Source of the DNA: Thiogranum sp.
Lineage (GTDB): Bacteria; Pseudomonadota; Gammaproteobacteria; DSM-19610
Direction of reading: 5' to 3'
Length of the DNA: 52,588 nt
Assembly (NCBI GenBank): GCA_024636585.1
Contig: JAGXGS010000038.1
Location: 1 to 52,588, forward strand
Every line of letters starts with the position of its first letter. Within the stretch, counting starts at the first letter, position 1. Below the pieces are notes generated by a model. It was not told the DNA's origin and ran no database searches. It worked only from the letters and a program-made list of their open reading frames with translations. Made by a program: the position numbers and the translations under genes. Shown piece after piece: positions 1 to 7,733 of the stretch.

Positions 1-88
1 TGGCGGAGAGGGAGGGATTCGAACCCTCGATACGTTACCGTATACACACTTTCCAGGCGTGCTCCTTCGGCCGCTCGGACACCTCTCC
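1..88 (-). tRNA. tRNA-Ser (GGA anticodon)
   Basis: Read on the minus strand this is a complete class II tRNA. The 5' GGAGAGG pairs with 3' CCTCTCC over 7 bp, the discriminator base is G as in serine tRNAs, and CCA is encoded. The T arm contains GGTTCGAATCC, and a long variable arm precedes it, as expected for serine. The anticodon GGA lies at 52-54 and reads UCC/UCU codons. The window begins exactly at the CCA end, so nothing can be said about what follows it. Confidence 0.97.
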
Positions 89-233
89 GGAAATCCGGCC
101 GTCGCAAAGGCGGGCGGAAAGCGCGGCAGGTTATACCAGATAGGTGCGGCTTGCAATGTTGGCGGGTGGCGCGGGGGCGGTAATCTGCTGTAACGTTATA
201 TTCAAGAAGAATACCAATCAGAAGGGGTACGGC

Positions 234-1214
234 ATGCGGATTTTAGCCGGGGATATCGGCGGCACCAATACGCGCCTGGCACTGCTGGAGTGGGACGCGG
301 GGACTGTCACGATCAGCTGTCGGCAGACGTTCTCCAGCCAGGCACACGACTCGCTGAATACAGTTGTCGCGAAGTACCTGGATGCCCAGGGGGATCTGCA
401 GCTGGATGCGGCGGCGTTCGGGGTGGCGGGGCCGGTACGCGGCGGGATCAGCAAGATAACCAACCTGCCATGGCGAATCGCGCAGGCGGAGCTCTCGGAC
501 CAGCTCGGGCTGTCTTCGGTCTATCTGCTGAATGATCTGGAGGCGCTGGCCTGGAGCGTTGAGACGCTGCAGGAGGACCAGCTGACGTCGTTGCAGGCCG
601 GTGTGCCTGGGCCGGGGAATCGCGCAGTGATCGCTGCGGGCACCGGGCTGGGTCAGGCGGGGCTGTTTTTCGATGGCGAGGGTTATCAGCCGTTTGCGAC
701 CGAGGGCGGTCATGCGGATTTCGCGGCGACCCAGCCGCAGGACTGGGAGCTGTGCGCGTTTCTGCAGAAGCGCTTCGGCCGCACCAGCTGGGAACGGGTG
801 GTGTCGGGTCCCGGCATGGTGCACCTGTATGAGTTCCTGCTCGAGCGGTCAGGCGATGCCGCGCCGGACTGGTGGCAGGACCCGGAACAGGATATAGCGG
901 CGGCCATTACCGAGCGCGGGCTGGCGAGCAGCGATCCGCTCTGTTACGACGCGCTGCACTGGTTCGTGCGCCTGTACGGCGCGGAGGCCGGTAATCTGGC
1001 CCTGAAGATAAAAGCGATCGGCGGTCTGTATATCGGTGGCGGGATTGCGCCGAAGATTCTTCCGGCGCTGCAGACGCCGGCTTTCATGCAGTCATTCCTG
1101 GACAAGGGCAAGATGCGCGGCCTGCTGGAGACGATGCCGGTGCGGGTGATCTGCTACGGCGATGCGGCGCTGCAGGGGCTGGCCAGTTACGCGGCGCGCC
1201 GGGCGGTCGGCTGA
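234..1214 (+). CDS. glk: Glucokinase
   Basis: Phosphorylates glucose to glucose-6-phosphate with ATP in the cytoplasm, feeding glycolysis and the pentose phosphate pathway. The protein is 326 aa, close to E. coli Glk. The N-terminal phosphate loop GDIGGTNTR is at residues 5-13. Further family blocks are AAGTGLG, EGGHADFA and VSGPG, and the C-terminal GGLYIGGGIAPK. An upstream in-frame start at 144 exists, but ATG 234 is preceded by GAAGGGG and puts the phosphate loop at the usual distance from the N-terminus. It converges on sspB with a gap of only 4 bp. A short-form 6-phosphogluconate dehydrogenase lies far downstream but is not linked to it. Confidence 0.93.
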   Translation: MRILAGDIGGTNTRLALLEWDAGTVTISCRQTFSSQAHDSLNTVVAKYLDAQGDLQLDAAAFGVAGPVRGGISKITNLPWRIAQAELSDQLGLSSVYLLNDLEALAWSVETLQEDQLTSLQAGVPGPGNRAVIAAGTGLGQAGLFFDGEGYQPFATEGGHADFAATQPQDWELCAFLQKRFGRTSWERVVSGPGMVHLYEFLLERSGDAAPDWWQDPEQDIAAAITERGLASSDPLCYDALHWFVRLYGAEAGNLALKIKAIGGLYIGGGIAPKILPALQTPAFMQSFLDKGKMRGLLETMPVRVICYGDAALQGLASYAARRAVG

Positions 1215-1218
1215 GCGC

Positions 1219-1599
1219 TTACTTGACGACTTTCAGCGACGGCGGTTTGACGTCGGGCTTGCCTTTCGGGCCGGGCTCGTCGGGTCCGTTCTCCCCTTCC
1301 TCGAACAACATGCCGCGCCCGTTTTCCTTGGCGTAGATGGCAAGTACCGCATGCACCGGCAGCGCGACCAGCTGCGATACGCCGCTGAAGCGCGCCATGA
1401 AGGTCACTTCTTCATTGTTGATGCTCAGGGCTTCTACGGCGGTCGGGCCGACGTTCAGAACGATCTTGCCGTCCTGGGCAAACTTCTGCGGCACTTCGAC
1501 GCCCTCTGCATTGGCATCGATCAACAGGTGCGGGGTGCACTCGTTGTCCAGCAGCCATTCATAGATAGCGCGAATCAGGTAAGGACGATTCGAAGTCAT
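1219..1599 (-). CDS. sspB: ClpXP adaptor / stringent starvation protein B
   Basis: SspB tethers ssrA-tagged and some other substrates to ClpXP for degradation in the cytoplasm. The 126-aa protein has the folded domain in the first ~110 residues (TSNRPYLIRAIYEWL, then LLIDANAEGVEVP). An acidic Gly/Pro linker follows. It ends in KPPSLKVVK, which matches the ClpX-docking tail (E. coli ends in LRVVK). It sits 55 bp downstream of sspA, the standard sspA-sspB pair. Confidence 0.94.
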   Translation of the reverse strand: MTSNRPYLIRAIYEWLLDNECTPHLLIDANAEGVEVPQKFAQDGKIVLNVGPTAVEALSINNEEVTFMARFSGVSQLVALPVHAVLAIYAKENGRGMLFEEGENGPDEPGPKGKPDVKPPSLKVVK

Positions 1600-1654
1600 G
1601 ACAACACTATAGCCTGCGCGACACCGCTGAACCGGGGGTCCAGCGGCAGCCGCG

Positions 1655-2278
1655 TCAGTCGCGCATTTCCCTTTCCGCTTCTGTCAGACTGGCGTGGAAG
1701 GCTTTGCGACCGAACAGTCGGGCGGCATATTCCAGTACCGGTTTGCCCTGCGGGGGCAGTTCGATGCGGTAGTGTTTGAGCCTCCACAGGATCGGACCGA
1801 TGGTGGCATCGACCAGCGAGAACTCGTCGCTGAGAAAATACGGTTTGGCGCTGAATACTTCGGCGCTGGACGTCAGGCTGTCACGCAATGCCTTGCGCGC
1901 TTTGGTCGCGGCTTTCTCACCCTTGTCCATTTCAGTCATCAGTGAATACCAGTCGCGCTCGATGCGGTACAGGGCCAGTCGGCTGCGCGCCCGTGACACC
2001 GGATCGACCGGCATCAACGGCGGGTGCGGAAACCGTTCATCGAGATATTCCATGATGACCTGGGCGTCATACAGCACCAGTTCACGGTCGATGAGCGTCG
2101 GTACGCTCTGGTAGGGATTCAGGTCGATCAGGTCTTCCGGAAGGTGATCCGGATCGACATTGGCGATCTCGACTGTAATGCCTTTTTCCGCCAGCACGAT
2201 CCGCACGCGATGACTCTGCGGGCAGGATGCATTGGAAAAAAGGGTCATCACCGAACGGCGGTTGGCGATTACAGCCAT
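1655..2278 (-). CDS. sspA: Stringent starvation protein A (GST-fold RNA polymerase partner)
   Basis: SspA binds RNA polymerase and affects transcription under starvation and acid stress. It has a glutathione-S-transferase fold but is not known to act as a transferase. The 207-aa protein begins MAVIANRRSVMTLFS, nearly the E. coli N-terminus. It has the thioredoxin-like half (CPQSHRVRIVLAEKG, then NPYQSVPTLIDRE) and a helical C-terminal half with FSLVDATIGPILWRL. It follows petC on the same strand by 70 bp, so bc1 genes and ssp genes may share transcripts, an arrangement common in gammaproteobacteria. Confidence 0.94.
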   Translation of the reverse strand: MAVIANRRSVMTLFSNASCPQSHRVRIVLAEKGITVEIANVDPDHLPEDLIDLNPYQSVPTLIDRELVLYDAQVIMEYLDERFPHPPLMPVDPVSRARSRLALYRIERDWYSLMTEMDKGEKAATKARKALRDSLTSSAEVFSAKPYFLSDEFSLVDATIGPILWRLKHYRIELPPQGKPVLEYAARLFGRKAFHASLTEAEREMRD

Positions 2279-2348
2279 TTATGTTCTCCAGTAACAATGA
2301 ATACGCCGGCAACGGCCGGGGCTGTCCCGACCGCTACCGGCGCAGGGA

Positions 2349-3089
2349 TCAGTGGACGTCTTTCCAGTACTCTTTCTTGAGCAAGTAAGCCAGGATGAAG
2401 AACACCAGCAGATACAGCAGCACCTTGATACCCAGGCGCTGGCGCTCCAGCTTGACCGGCTCGCCCATGTAGGACAGGAAGTTTACCAGATCCCGCACTG
2501 TACGGTCGTACTCGGCAGGCGTTTGTGAGCCCTGTGTCACCAGCTCGAGATCGGTCAGAACCTGGTGGTCCTTGCCATTCGCGTCCGCCTCGGTGTGGTA
2601 AACCGGCGCTTGCCAGCCCTGCAACTCCCAGAGCACGTGCGGCATGCCGACGTTCGGGAACACCCTGTTGTTCACGCCAAAGGGGCGCATCGGATCCAGG
2701 TAGAAGGTCCGCATGTAGGTGTACAGCCAGTCCACGCCGCGGACCCTTGCCACCAGGGTAAGATCCGGGGGCGCAGCGCCGAAGAACCGCTTGGCGTCGG
2801 CTTTGGTCAGAGCGACATCCATATGGCCGCCGATCTGATCGCCGGTGAACATCAGGTTGTCGATCACCGCCTGTTCCGGAATCTCCAGATCGCGTGCCAG
2901 GCGGTTGTAGCGCTGAAACTGCGCCGAGTGGCAGCTCAGGCAATAGTTGACGAATGTTTTCGCGCCACGCTGCATGCTTTCCAGATTGGTCCGGTCGATG
3001 TTGGCATGATCGAGGTGCACGCCAGCACCCGCAGCCAGCGTCAGTCCGGGAGATACAATCAACAGAAGTGCCAGTAGTTGTCTTTTCAT
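2349..3089 (-). CDS. petC: Cytochrome c1 subunit of the bc1 complex
   Basis: Haem-c subunit of ubiquinol:cytochrome c reductase; it carries electrons from the Rieske protein to soluble cytochrome c on the periplasmic face. The 246-aa protein starts with a signal peptide ending near LTLAA. The CxxCH haem site is C50-C53-H54 (CLSCH). A C-terminal membrane anchor (IKVLLYLLVFFILAYLL) with a basic end holds it in the membrane. It is the last gene of petA-petB-petC and follows petB by 6 bp. Confidence 0.95.
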   Translation of the reverse strand: MKRQLLALLLIVSPGLTLAAGAGVHLDHANIDRTNLESMQRGAKTFVNYCLSCHSAQFQRYNRLARDLEIPEQAVIDNLMFTGDQIGGHMDVALTKADAKRFFGAAPPDLTLVARVRGVDWLYTYMRTFYLDPMRPFGVNNRVFPNVGMPHVLWELQGWQAPVYHTEADANGKDHQVLTDLELVTQGSQTPAEYDRTVRDLVNFLSYMGEPVKLERQRLGIKVLLYLLVFFILAYLLKKEYWKDVH

Positions 3090-3095
3090 TGATCG

Positions 3096-4340
3096 TTACC
3101 CCGTTACCCGGTCAGGGACCGTCAAGGTCCTGTCGATGCGGGTGTAGAACGGCATCAGCAGGAAGAACGCGAAATACACGGCGGTGCCGATCTGCGCCAT
3201 CAGCGTCTTGGCGTCGGTGGTTGCCTGGGTGCCCAGCCAGCCGAGCACCACGAATGCGACCACGAACAGGGCCAGCATGATCTTGTAGATCGGTCCACGG
3301 TAGCGGATCGATTTCACCGGACTGCGATCGAGCCAGGGCAGGAAGAACAGGATCACCACGGCCGCACCCATCACCACCACGCCGAGGAACTTGGCAGTCA
3401 AGGGTCCGATGTCGATGGTCACCGCGCGCAACATCGCGTAGAACGGAGTGAAATACCAGACCGGTGCGATGTGGTTCGGTGTCTTCAATGGATCGGCCGG
3501 CTCGAAGTTGGGCTTCTCCAGGAAATAACCGCCGCCTTCGGGAATGAAGAACACGACGATGGAGAAGAACATCAGGAACACCACGACACCGACGATGTCT
3601 TTCACCGTGTAATAGGGGTGGAAGGGAATGGCGTCTTTGGGAATGCCGTTCTCGTCCTTGTTTTTCTTGATATCCACGCCATCCGGGTTGTTGGAACCCA
3701 CTTCGTGCAGCGCCAGGATATGCATGACCACCAGCGCCACCAGTACCAGCGGCACGGCGATGACATGCAATGCGAAGAACCGGTTCAGCGTGGCATCGGA
3801 AATAACGAAGTCGCCGCGTATCCACAACGCCAGCTCATCACCGACCACCGGAATCGCGCCGAACAGCGAGATGATGACCTGTGCACCCCAGTAGGACATC
3901 TGGCCCCAGGGCAGCAGATAACCGAAGAACGCTTCCGCCATCAGCATCAGGTAGATCAACATGCCGAAGATCCAGATCAGTTCGCGCGGACCTTTATAGG
4001 AGCCATAAAGCATGGCCCGGAACATGTGCAGGTAGACGACCAGGAAGAACGCCGAGGCGCCGGTGGAATGGATGTAGCGAATCAGCCAGCCCCACTCCAC
4101 GTCGCGCATGATGTATTCGACGGACGCAAAGGCATGCGCGGCATCCGGCTTGTAGTTCATGGTCAGGAAGATGCCGGAGACGATCTGGATTACCAGCACC
4201 AGCAGGGCCAGCGATCCGAAGAAGTACCAGAAGTTGAAGTTTTTTGGTGCGTAATACTTGGACAGATGCTCTTCGAACATTTTCGTCATCGGAAAACGTG
4301 CATCGATCCAGTCGCGCGTGCTCGATAACATACCCATCAC
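3096..4340 (-). CDS. petB: Cytochrome b subunit of the bc1 complex
   Basis: Membrane core of the bc1 complex, holding haems bL and bH and the Qo and Qi quinone sites. The 414-aa protein has about eight membrane segments. The haem-ligand histidines are visible as H91/H105 and H192/H207. The Qo-site motif normally written PEWY reads PVWY at residues 293-296, so the conserved glutamate is valine; from memory this variant occurs in other gammaproteobacterial complexes. Its start overlaps the petA stop by 4 bp, indicating translational coupling. Confidence 0.96.
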   Translation of the reverse strand: MMGMLSSTRDWIDARFPMTKMFEEHLSKYYAPKNFNFWYFFGSLALLVLVIQIVSGIFLTMNYKPDAAHAFASVEYIMRDVEWGWLIRYIHSTGASAFFLVVYLHMFRAMLYGSYKGPRELIWIFGMLIYLMLMAEAFFGYLLPWGQMSYWGAQVIISLFGAIPVVGDELALWIRGDFVISDATLNRFFALHVIAVPLVLVALVVMHILALHEVGSNNPDGVDIKKNKDENGIPKDAIPFHPYYTVKDIVGVVVFLMFFSIVVFFIPEGGGYFLEKPNFEPADPLKTPNHIAPVWYFTPFYAMLRAVTIDIGPLTAKFLGVVVMGAAVVILFFLPWLDRSPVKSIRYRGPIYKIMLALFVVAFVVLGWLGTQATTDAKTLMAQIGTAVYFAFFLLMPFYTRIDRTLTVPDRVTG

Positions 4341-4930
4341 ACGACTCCTTTATCTTCGCCGATCAGGATCAGGGTGTCGCTGATGTACTTGTGCGGCGGA
4401 ACTTCCAGATTGAGCGGTGCAGGCACGCCTTTATAGACGCGGCCGGCCATATCAAAACGCGAGCCGTGGCAGGGGCAGAAAAAACCGCCCTTCCAGTTCT
4501 GGTCGAACGGCTGCGGTTCCGCTTCCGGCACGAAACCCGGCGAACAGCCCAGATGCGTGCAGAGCCCTATCAGCACCAGAATCTCCGGCTCGATGGAACG
4601 GCCGAGGTTCTGCGCGTAAGGCGGTTGCTGGGGCTCGTCGGACTCCGGGTCGCGCAGCTGAGGGTTCAGTTCGCGCAGATCGGCGAGCATGCTCTGCGTG
4701 CGGCGCGCTACCCAGACCGGCTTGCCGCGCCATTGAACGCGGATCATCTGTCCGAGTTCCAGCTTGCTGATATCGGCCTCGACCGGCGCACCGGCCGCCT
4801 TGGCACGTTCACTGGGCATCCACGACGCCAGGAAAGGCACCATGGTATAAACTGCACCAACGCCGCCGACAACCGACACCGCGGCCGTCAGAAACCGGCG
4901 CTTGCTGGTATCTACACCGTCACCACTCAT
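4337..4930 (-). CDS. petA: Rieske iron-sulfur subunit of the bc1 complex
   Basis: Carries the [2Fe-2S] Rieske cluster that takes one electron from ubiquinol and swings to cytochrome c1. The 197-aa protein has an N-terminal KRRFLT twin-arginine-type motif followed by a membrane anchor (about residues 12-36). Cluster boxes are CTHLGC (C124, H126, C129) and CPCHGS (C152, C154, H155), both intact. It is first in petABC; the 192-bp gap upstream of it should carry the operon promoter. Confidence 0.96.
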   Translation of the reverse strand: MSGDGVDTSKRRFLTAAVSVVGGVGAVYTMVPFLASWMPSERAKAAGAPVEADISKLELGQMIRVQWRGKPVWVARRTQSMLADLRELNPQLRDPESDEPQQPPYAQNLGRSIEPEILVLIGLCTHLGCSPGFVPEAEPQPFDQNWKGGFFCPCHGSRFDMAGRVYKGVPAPLNLEVPPHKYISDTLILIGEDKGVV

Positions 4931-5122
4931 TCATTGGTCTCCGTAAAAAAACACCGGTTAATACCGATTAGTCACAAGCGGTTAGCGGAACGCAAACGCC
5001 AATGGATATCAGAATATTCTAAAATTCAAACCCTTGCTTGAACAGCGGGCATAGCATGTCGGAAGTCCCCGAACAGGTCAAGTAATCCGCAGCTAAAAAG
5101 CTTGATATGTCGATAAAAACGT

Positions 5123-5881
5123 CTACACGGGATTGTCGATGTCGCAGAACACGTGCTGCAGGCCAAAATGAGCCGCCAGGTGCTCGCCCAGCGCCCTGAC
5201 GCCATAGCGTTCGGTGGCGTGGTGGCCGGCGGCAAAATAGTGGATGCCATACTCACGGGCGATGTGCACGGTGGGCTCGGATATTTCGCCGCTCACGAAG
5301 GCATCAAGCCCGCGCCGGGCAGCCTCCTCCAGATATGACTGGGCGGCACCCGTACACCAGCCGAGCCGGTGGATCGATTCCGCTCGACCCGGAATCCATT
5401 GCGGTTCACGACCCAGTGCCTGGTGAATGCGCGCGCTGAAGTCGGCTGCGGCCAGCGGTTCCGGCAGGCAGCCGATATTCGCCAGCTCCGGACCGCCGGG
5501 CATGCCGAAACCGCTTTCCACCGTAACGCCGAGGCGCATGGCGAGCTGTGCGTTGTTGCCCAGGTCGGGATGTGCATCCAGCGGCAGATGATAGACCAGC
5601 AGGCTGATGTCGTTGGCCAGCAAGGTCTTGATACGGCGCTGCTTCATGCCGGTAACGCGCGGATCTTCGCCCTTCCAGAAATAACCGTGATGGACCAGCA
5701 GCAGATCGGCCTGCTCGGCCACCGCCGCTTCGATCAGGGCCTGACTGGCGGTGACCCCGCTGACCAGCTTTGTGACCGCGCCCGCGCCCTCGACCTGCAG
5801 GCCGTTCGGGCAGTAATCCTGGAAACGCGGCGCATCGAGAAGCCTGTCACAATAGGTTAAAAGGTCCTGCAGCGCAGCCAA
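5123..5881 (-). CDS. Nif3-like dinuclear metal-centre protein
   Basis: Member of the Nif3/YbgI/YqfO family. These are toroidal proteins with a two-metal site; GTP cyclohydrolase I-like annotation is common, but the biological role is unsettled. The 252-aa protein shows the metal-ligand blocks LLVHHGYFW near residues 59-67, YHLPLDAHPDLGNN near 96-109, FVSGEISE, and the C-terminal YFAAGHHATERYG. It is divergent from the DegS-type protease gene with a ~60-bp gap. This neighbourhood (petABC, nif3, degS/algW) is typical of gammaproteobacteria. Confidence 0.9.
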   Translation of the reverse strand: MAALQDLLTYCDRLLDAPRFQDYCPNGLQVEGAGAVTKLVSGVTASQALIEAAVAEQADLLLVHHGYFWKGEDPRVTGMKQRRIKTLLANDISLLVYHLPLDAHPDLGNNAQLAMRLGVTVESGFGMPGGPELANIGCLPEPLAAADFSARIHQALGREPQWIPGRAESIHRLGWCTGAAQSYLEEAARRGLDAFVSGEISEPTVHIAREYGIHYFAAGHHATERYGVRALGEHLAAHFGLQHVFCDIDNPV

Positions 5882-5941
5882 TGTTGGCCTCCTTGACTAT
5901 ATTCCGTGATAATCCCCGCGCTTCATAGAATGCGAGCTCCG

Positions 5942-7117
5942 ATGAATATACGTGATACGGTTTCTTTTTTCCTGCAGGCAGCAACTGTCGGTATCGCGGT
6001 CGCCGTCGGTATTGTTCTGTTCAAACCCGAGTGGCTGAACTGGCAATCGCCAATCGTTGAAGTTCATCAGGCGCCGCCACGCCTGGGAGTCGGTCAGCCT
6101 GCTTCGGCTACCGGCACACTTCCGGGGGGGCAACCGATATCCTACGCTGACGCCATCGAACCGGCGGCCCGCGCGGTAGTCAACATTTACACCGCCAAGG
6201 TGGTGATCCGCAAGCAGCACCCGCTACTCGACGATCCGCTGTTCGGACATTTTTTCGGCGACCAGTTACGTGGCTCGCGCAAGCGTCTACAGACCAGTCT
6301 CGGCTCCGGCGTGATCGTCTCTGATCAGGGCTACATCATGACCAGCAATCATGTCATCGATGGTGCCGACGAAATCCAGGTGATGTTGCAGGACGAGCGC
6401 CAGGCACGCGCCACGCTGGTCGGCGCCGACAAGGACACCGACCTGGCGGTGCTGAAAATCGAAATGGACGATCTGCCGGTTTTGACGCTCGCGTCGATGG
6501 ACAGGCTGCGGGTCGGCGACGTGGCGCTGGCGATCGGCAATCCCTATGGAGTCGGCCAGACCGTGACCATGGGCATCATCAGCGCCACCGGGCGCAATCA
6601 GCTCGGCATTAACCGCTATGAGGACTTCATCCAGACCGATGCGGCCATCAATCCGGGCAATTCCGGTGGGGCACTGGTGAATGCGCGCGGCGAACTGATC
6701 GGGATCAACAGTGCCATCTACAGTCGCAGCGGCGGTTTTCAGGGAATTGGCTTCGCGATTCCGGTGGCGCTGGCAGTCGAGGTCATGACGGAGATTATCG
6801 AACACGGTCACGTCGACCGCGGCTGGCTGGGCATCGAAGCGCAGGACCTGACGCCGCAGCTGGCTGACACCTTCGGCCTCGACGACACTCGCGGCATGCT
6901 GATCGCCGGCGTACTGCGCAACGGCCCGGCTGACACGGCCGGCCTGCAACCGGGTGACGTGGTGGTCAGCATCAACGGCAAAACTGTCACCGACGCCTAC
7001 AGTGCGATGTTTCTGATCGGCCGCTCAAGTCCTGGCAGCACGGTGCTGCTGGAAGGCATGCGGAACGGTAGCGCATTCCGGGCCAAAGCGATCAGCGGTC
7101 GCCCGCCGCTGGAATAG
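5942..7117 (+). CDS. DegS/AlgW-type membrane-anchored serine protease
   Basis: HtrA-family periplasmic protease. Single-PDZ members of this type (DegS, AlgW) sense misfolded outer-membrane proteins and cut the anti-sigma factor RseA/MucA to start the envelope stress response. The 391-aa protein has one N-terminal membrane anchor (residues ~8-27). The catalytic triad is H137 (SNHVID), D167 (TDLAVL) and S241 (GNSGG). One PDZ domain follows (~290-385, with GLQPGDVV). Start codons at 5906 (GTG) and 5930 are also in frame; 5942 places the anchor right after a short cytoplasmic tip. No rseA/mucA partner is in the window. Confidence 0.9.
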   Translation: MNIRDTVSFFLQAATVGIAVAVGIVLFKPEWLNWQSPIVEVHQAPPRLGVGQPASATGTLPGGQPISYADAIEPAARAVVNIYTAKVVIRKQHPLLDDPLFGHFFGDQLRGSRKRLQTSLGSGVIVSDQGYIMTSNHVIDGADEIQVMLQDERQARATLVGADKDTDLAVLKIEMDDLPVLTLASMDRLRVGDVALAIGNPYGVGQTVTMGIISATGRNQLGINRYEDFIQTDAAINPGNSGGALVNARGELIGINSAIYSRSGGFQGIGFAIPVALAVEVMTEIIEHGHVDRGWLGIEAQDLTPQLADTFGLDDTRGMLIAGVLRNGPADTAGLQPGDVVVSINGKTVTDAYSAMFLIGRSSPGSTVLLEGMRNGSAFRAKAISGRPPLE

Positions 7118-7118
7118 A

Positions 7119-7601
7119 TCAACCGTCGGTCGCTGCTTCCTGTTTTTTGCGCTCGATGTAGGCATCGAGTTGGTCACCGGTGATGGGGCCGACCTGGGTC
7201 GCCACTGGTTTTCCGGTCGGATCAATGATGAAGGTGGTCGGCAGACCGGGTATCGAGCCAAGTGGTGTGGCGAACGAAGGCTCCGTGCGCAGCACTGGAT
7301 AGGTCATCAAAAACGAGTCCACGAACGCTGATAACTGTTCGTGGCCGATGTCTTCGAAATTGACGCCAATCACCACCGCATCACCGGTCGGCTGATGCCG
7401 GTCATGGAAATCATTCAGTTCGGGAATCTCTTCCAGGCATGGCGGGCACCAGGTTGCCCAGTAATTCACTATGACCCATTTGCCGCGATAATCCGCCAGC
7501 GAGTGCACCTTGCCGTCCAGATCCGGCAAGCTGTACTCGACCGGCTCGGCCCATACCGCGCCCGCGAACAGGCCCAGAAAAACAATAATCCACATTCTCA
7601 T
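7119..7601 (-). CDS. TlpA-type exported thioredoxin-fold protein
   Basis: Periplasmic thiol-disulfide protein of the TlpA/ResA/DsbE group, likely a reductant for haem or copper protein assembly. The 160-aa protein has a signal peptide ending AVWA and the active site WCPPC (C52, C55) in NYWATWCPPCLEEIP. The cis-proline block PGLPTTF and a fold-typical end follow. ATG 7601 is preferred over the TTG one codon upstream because GGGA precedes it by 7 nt. It converges on the protease gene with only 1 bp between stops. The specific partner cannot be told from sequence. Confidence 0.88.
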   Translation of the reverse strand: MRMWIIVFLGLFAGAVWAEPVEYSLPDLDGKVHSLADYRGKWVIVNYWATWCPPCLEEIPELNDFHDRHQPTGDAVVIGVNFEDIGHEQLSAFVDSFLMTYPVLRTEPSFATPLGSIPGLPTTFIIDPTGKPVATQVGPITGDQLDAYIERKKQEAATDG

Positions 7602-7733
7602 CAAAATTCCCGTTTGGCTTGGTTTCGAGACTAACGCTAGGACCCGCGAATCCTGGAAAACGTTCCGTAACCGGTCCAGTTTTTCGTCCGACGTCCGCTA
7701 TAAGCGCCAGTTAATCCAACATTTTCAGCGATC

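Noticed and set aside
144-233. N-terminal extension of glucokinase
   Set aside because: ATG 234 has a ribosome site and gives the family length.
3471-4328. A 285-codon frame antisense to petB
   Set aside because: A shadow of the petB frame with His/Gln-rich nonsense.
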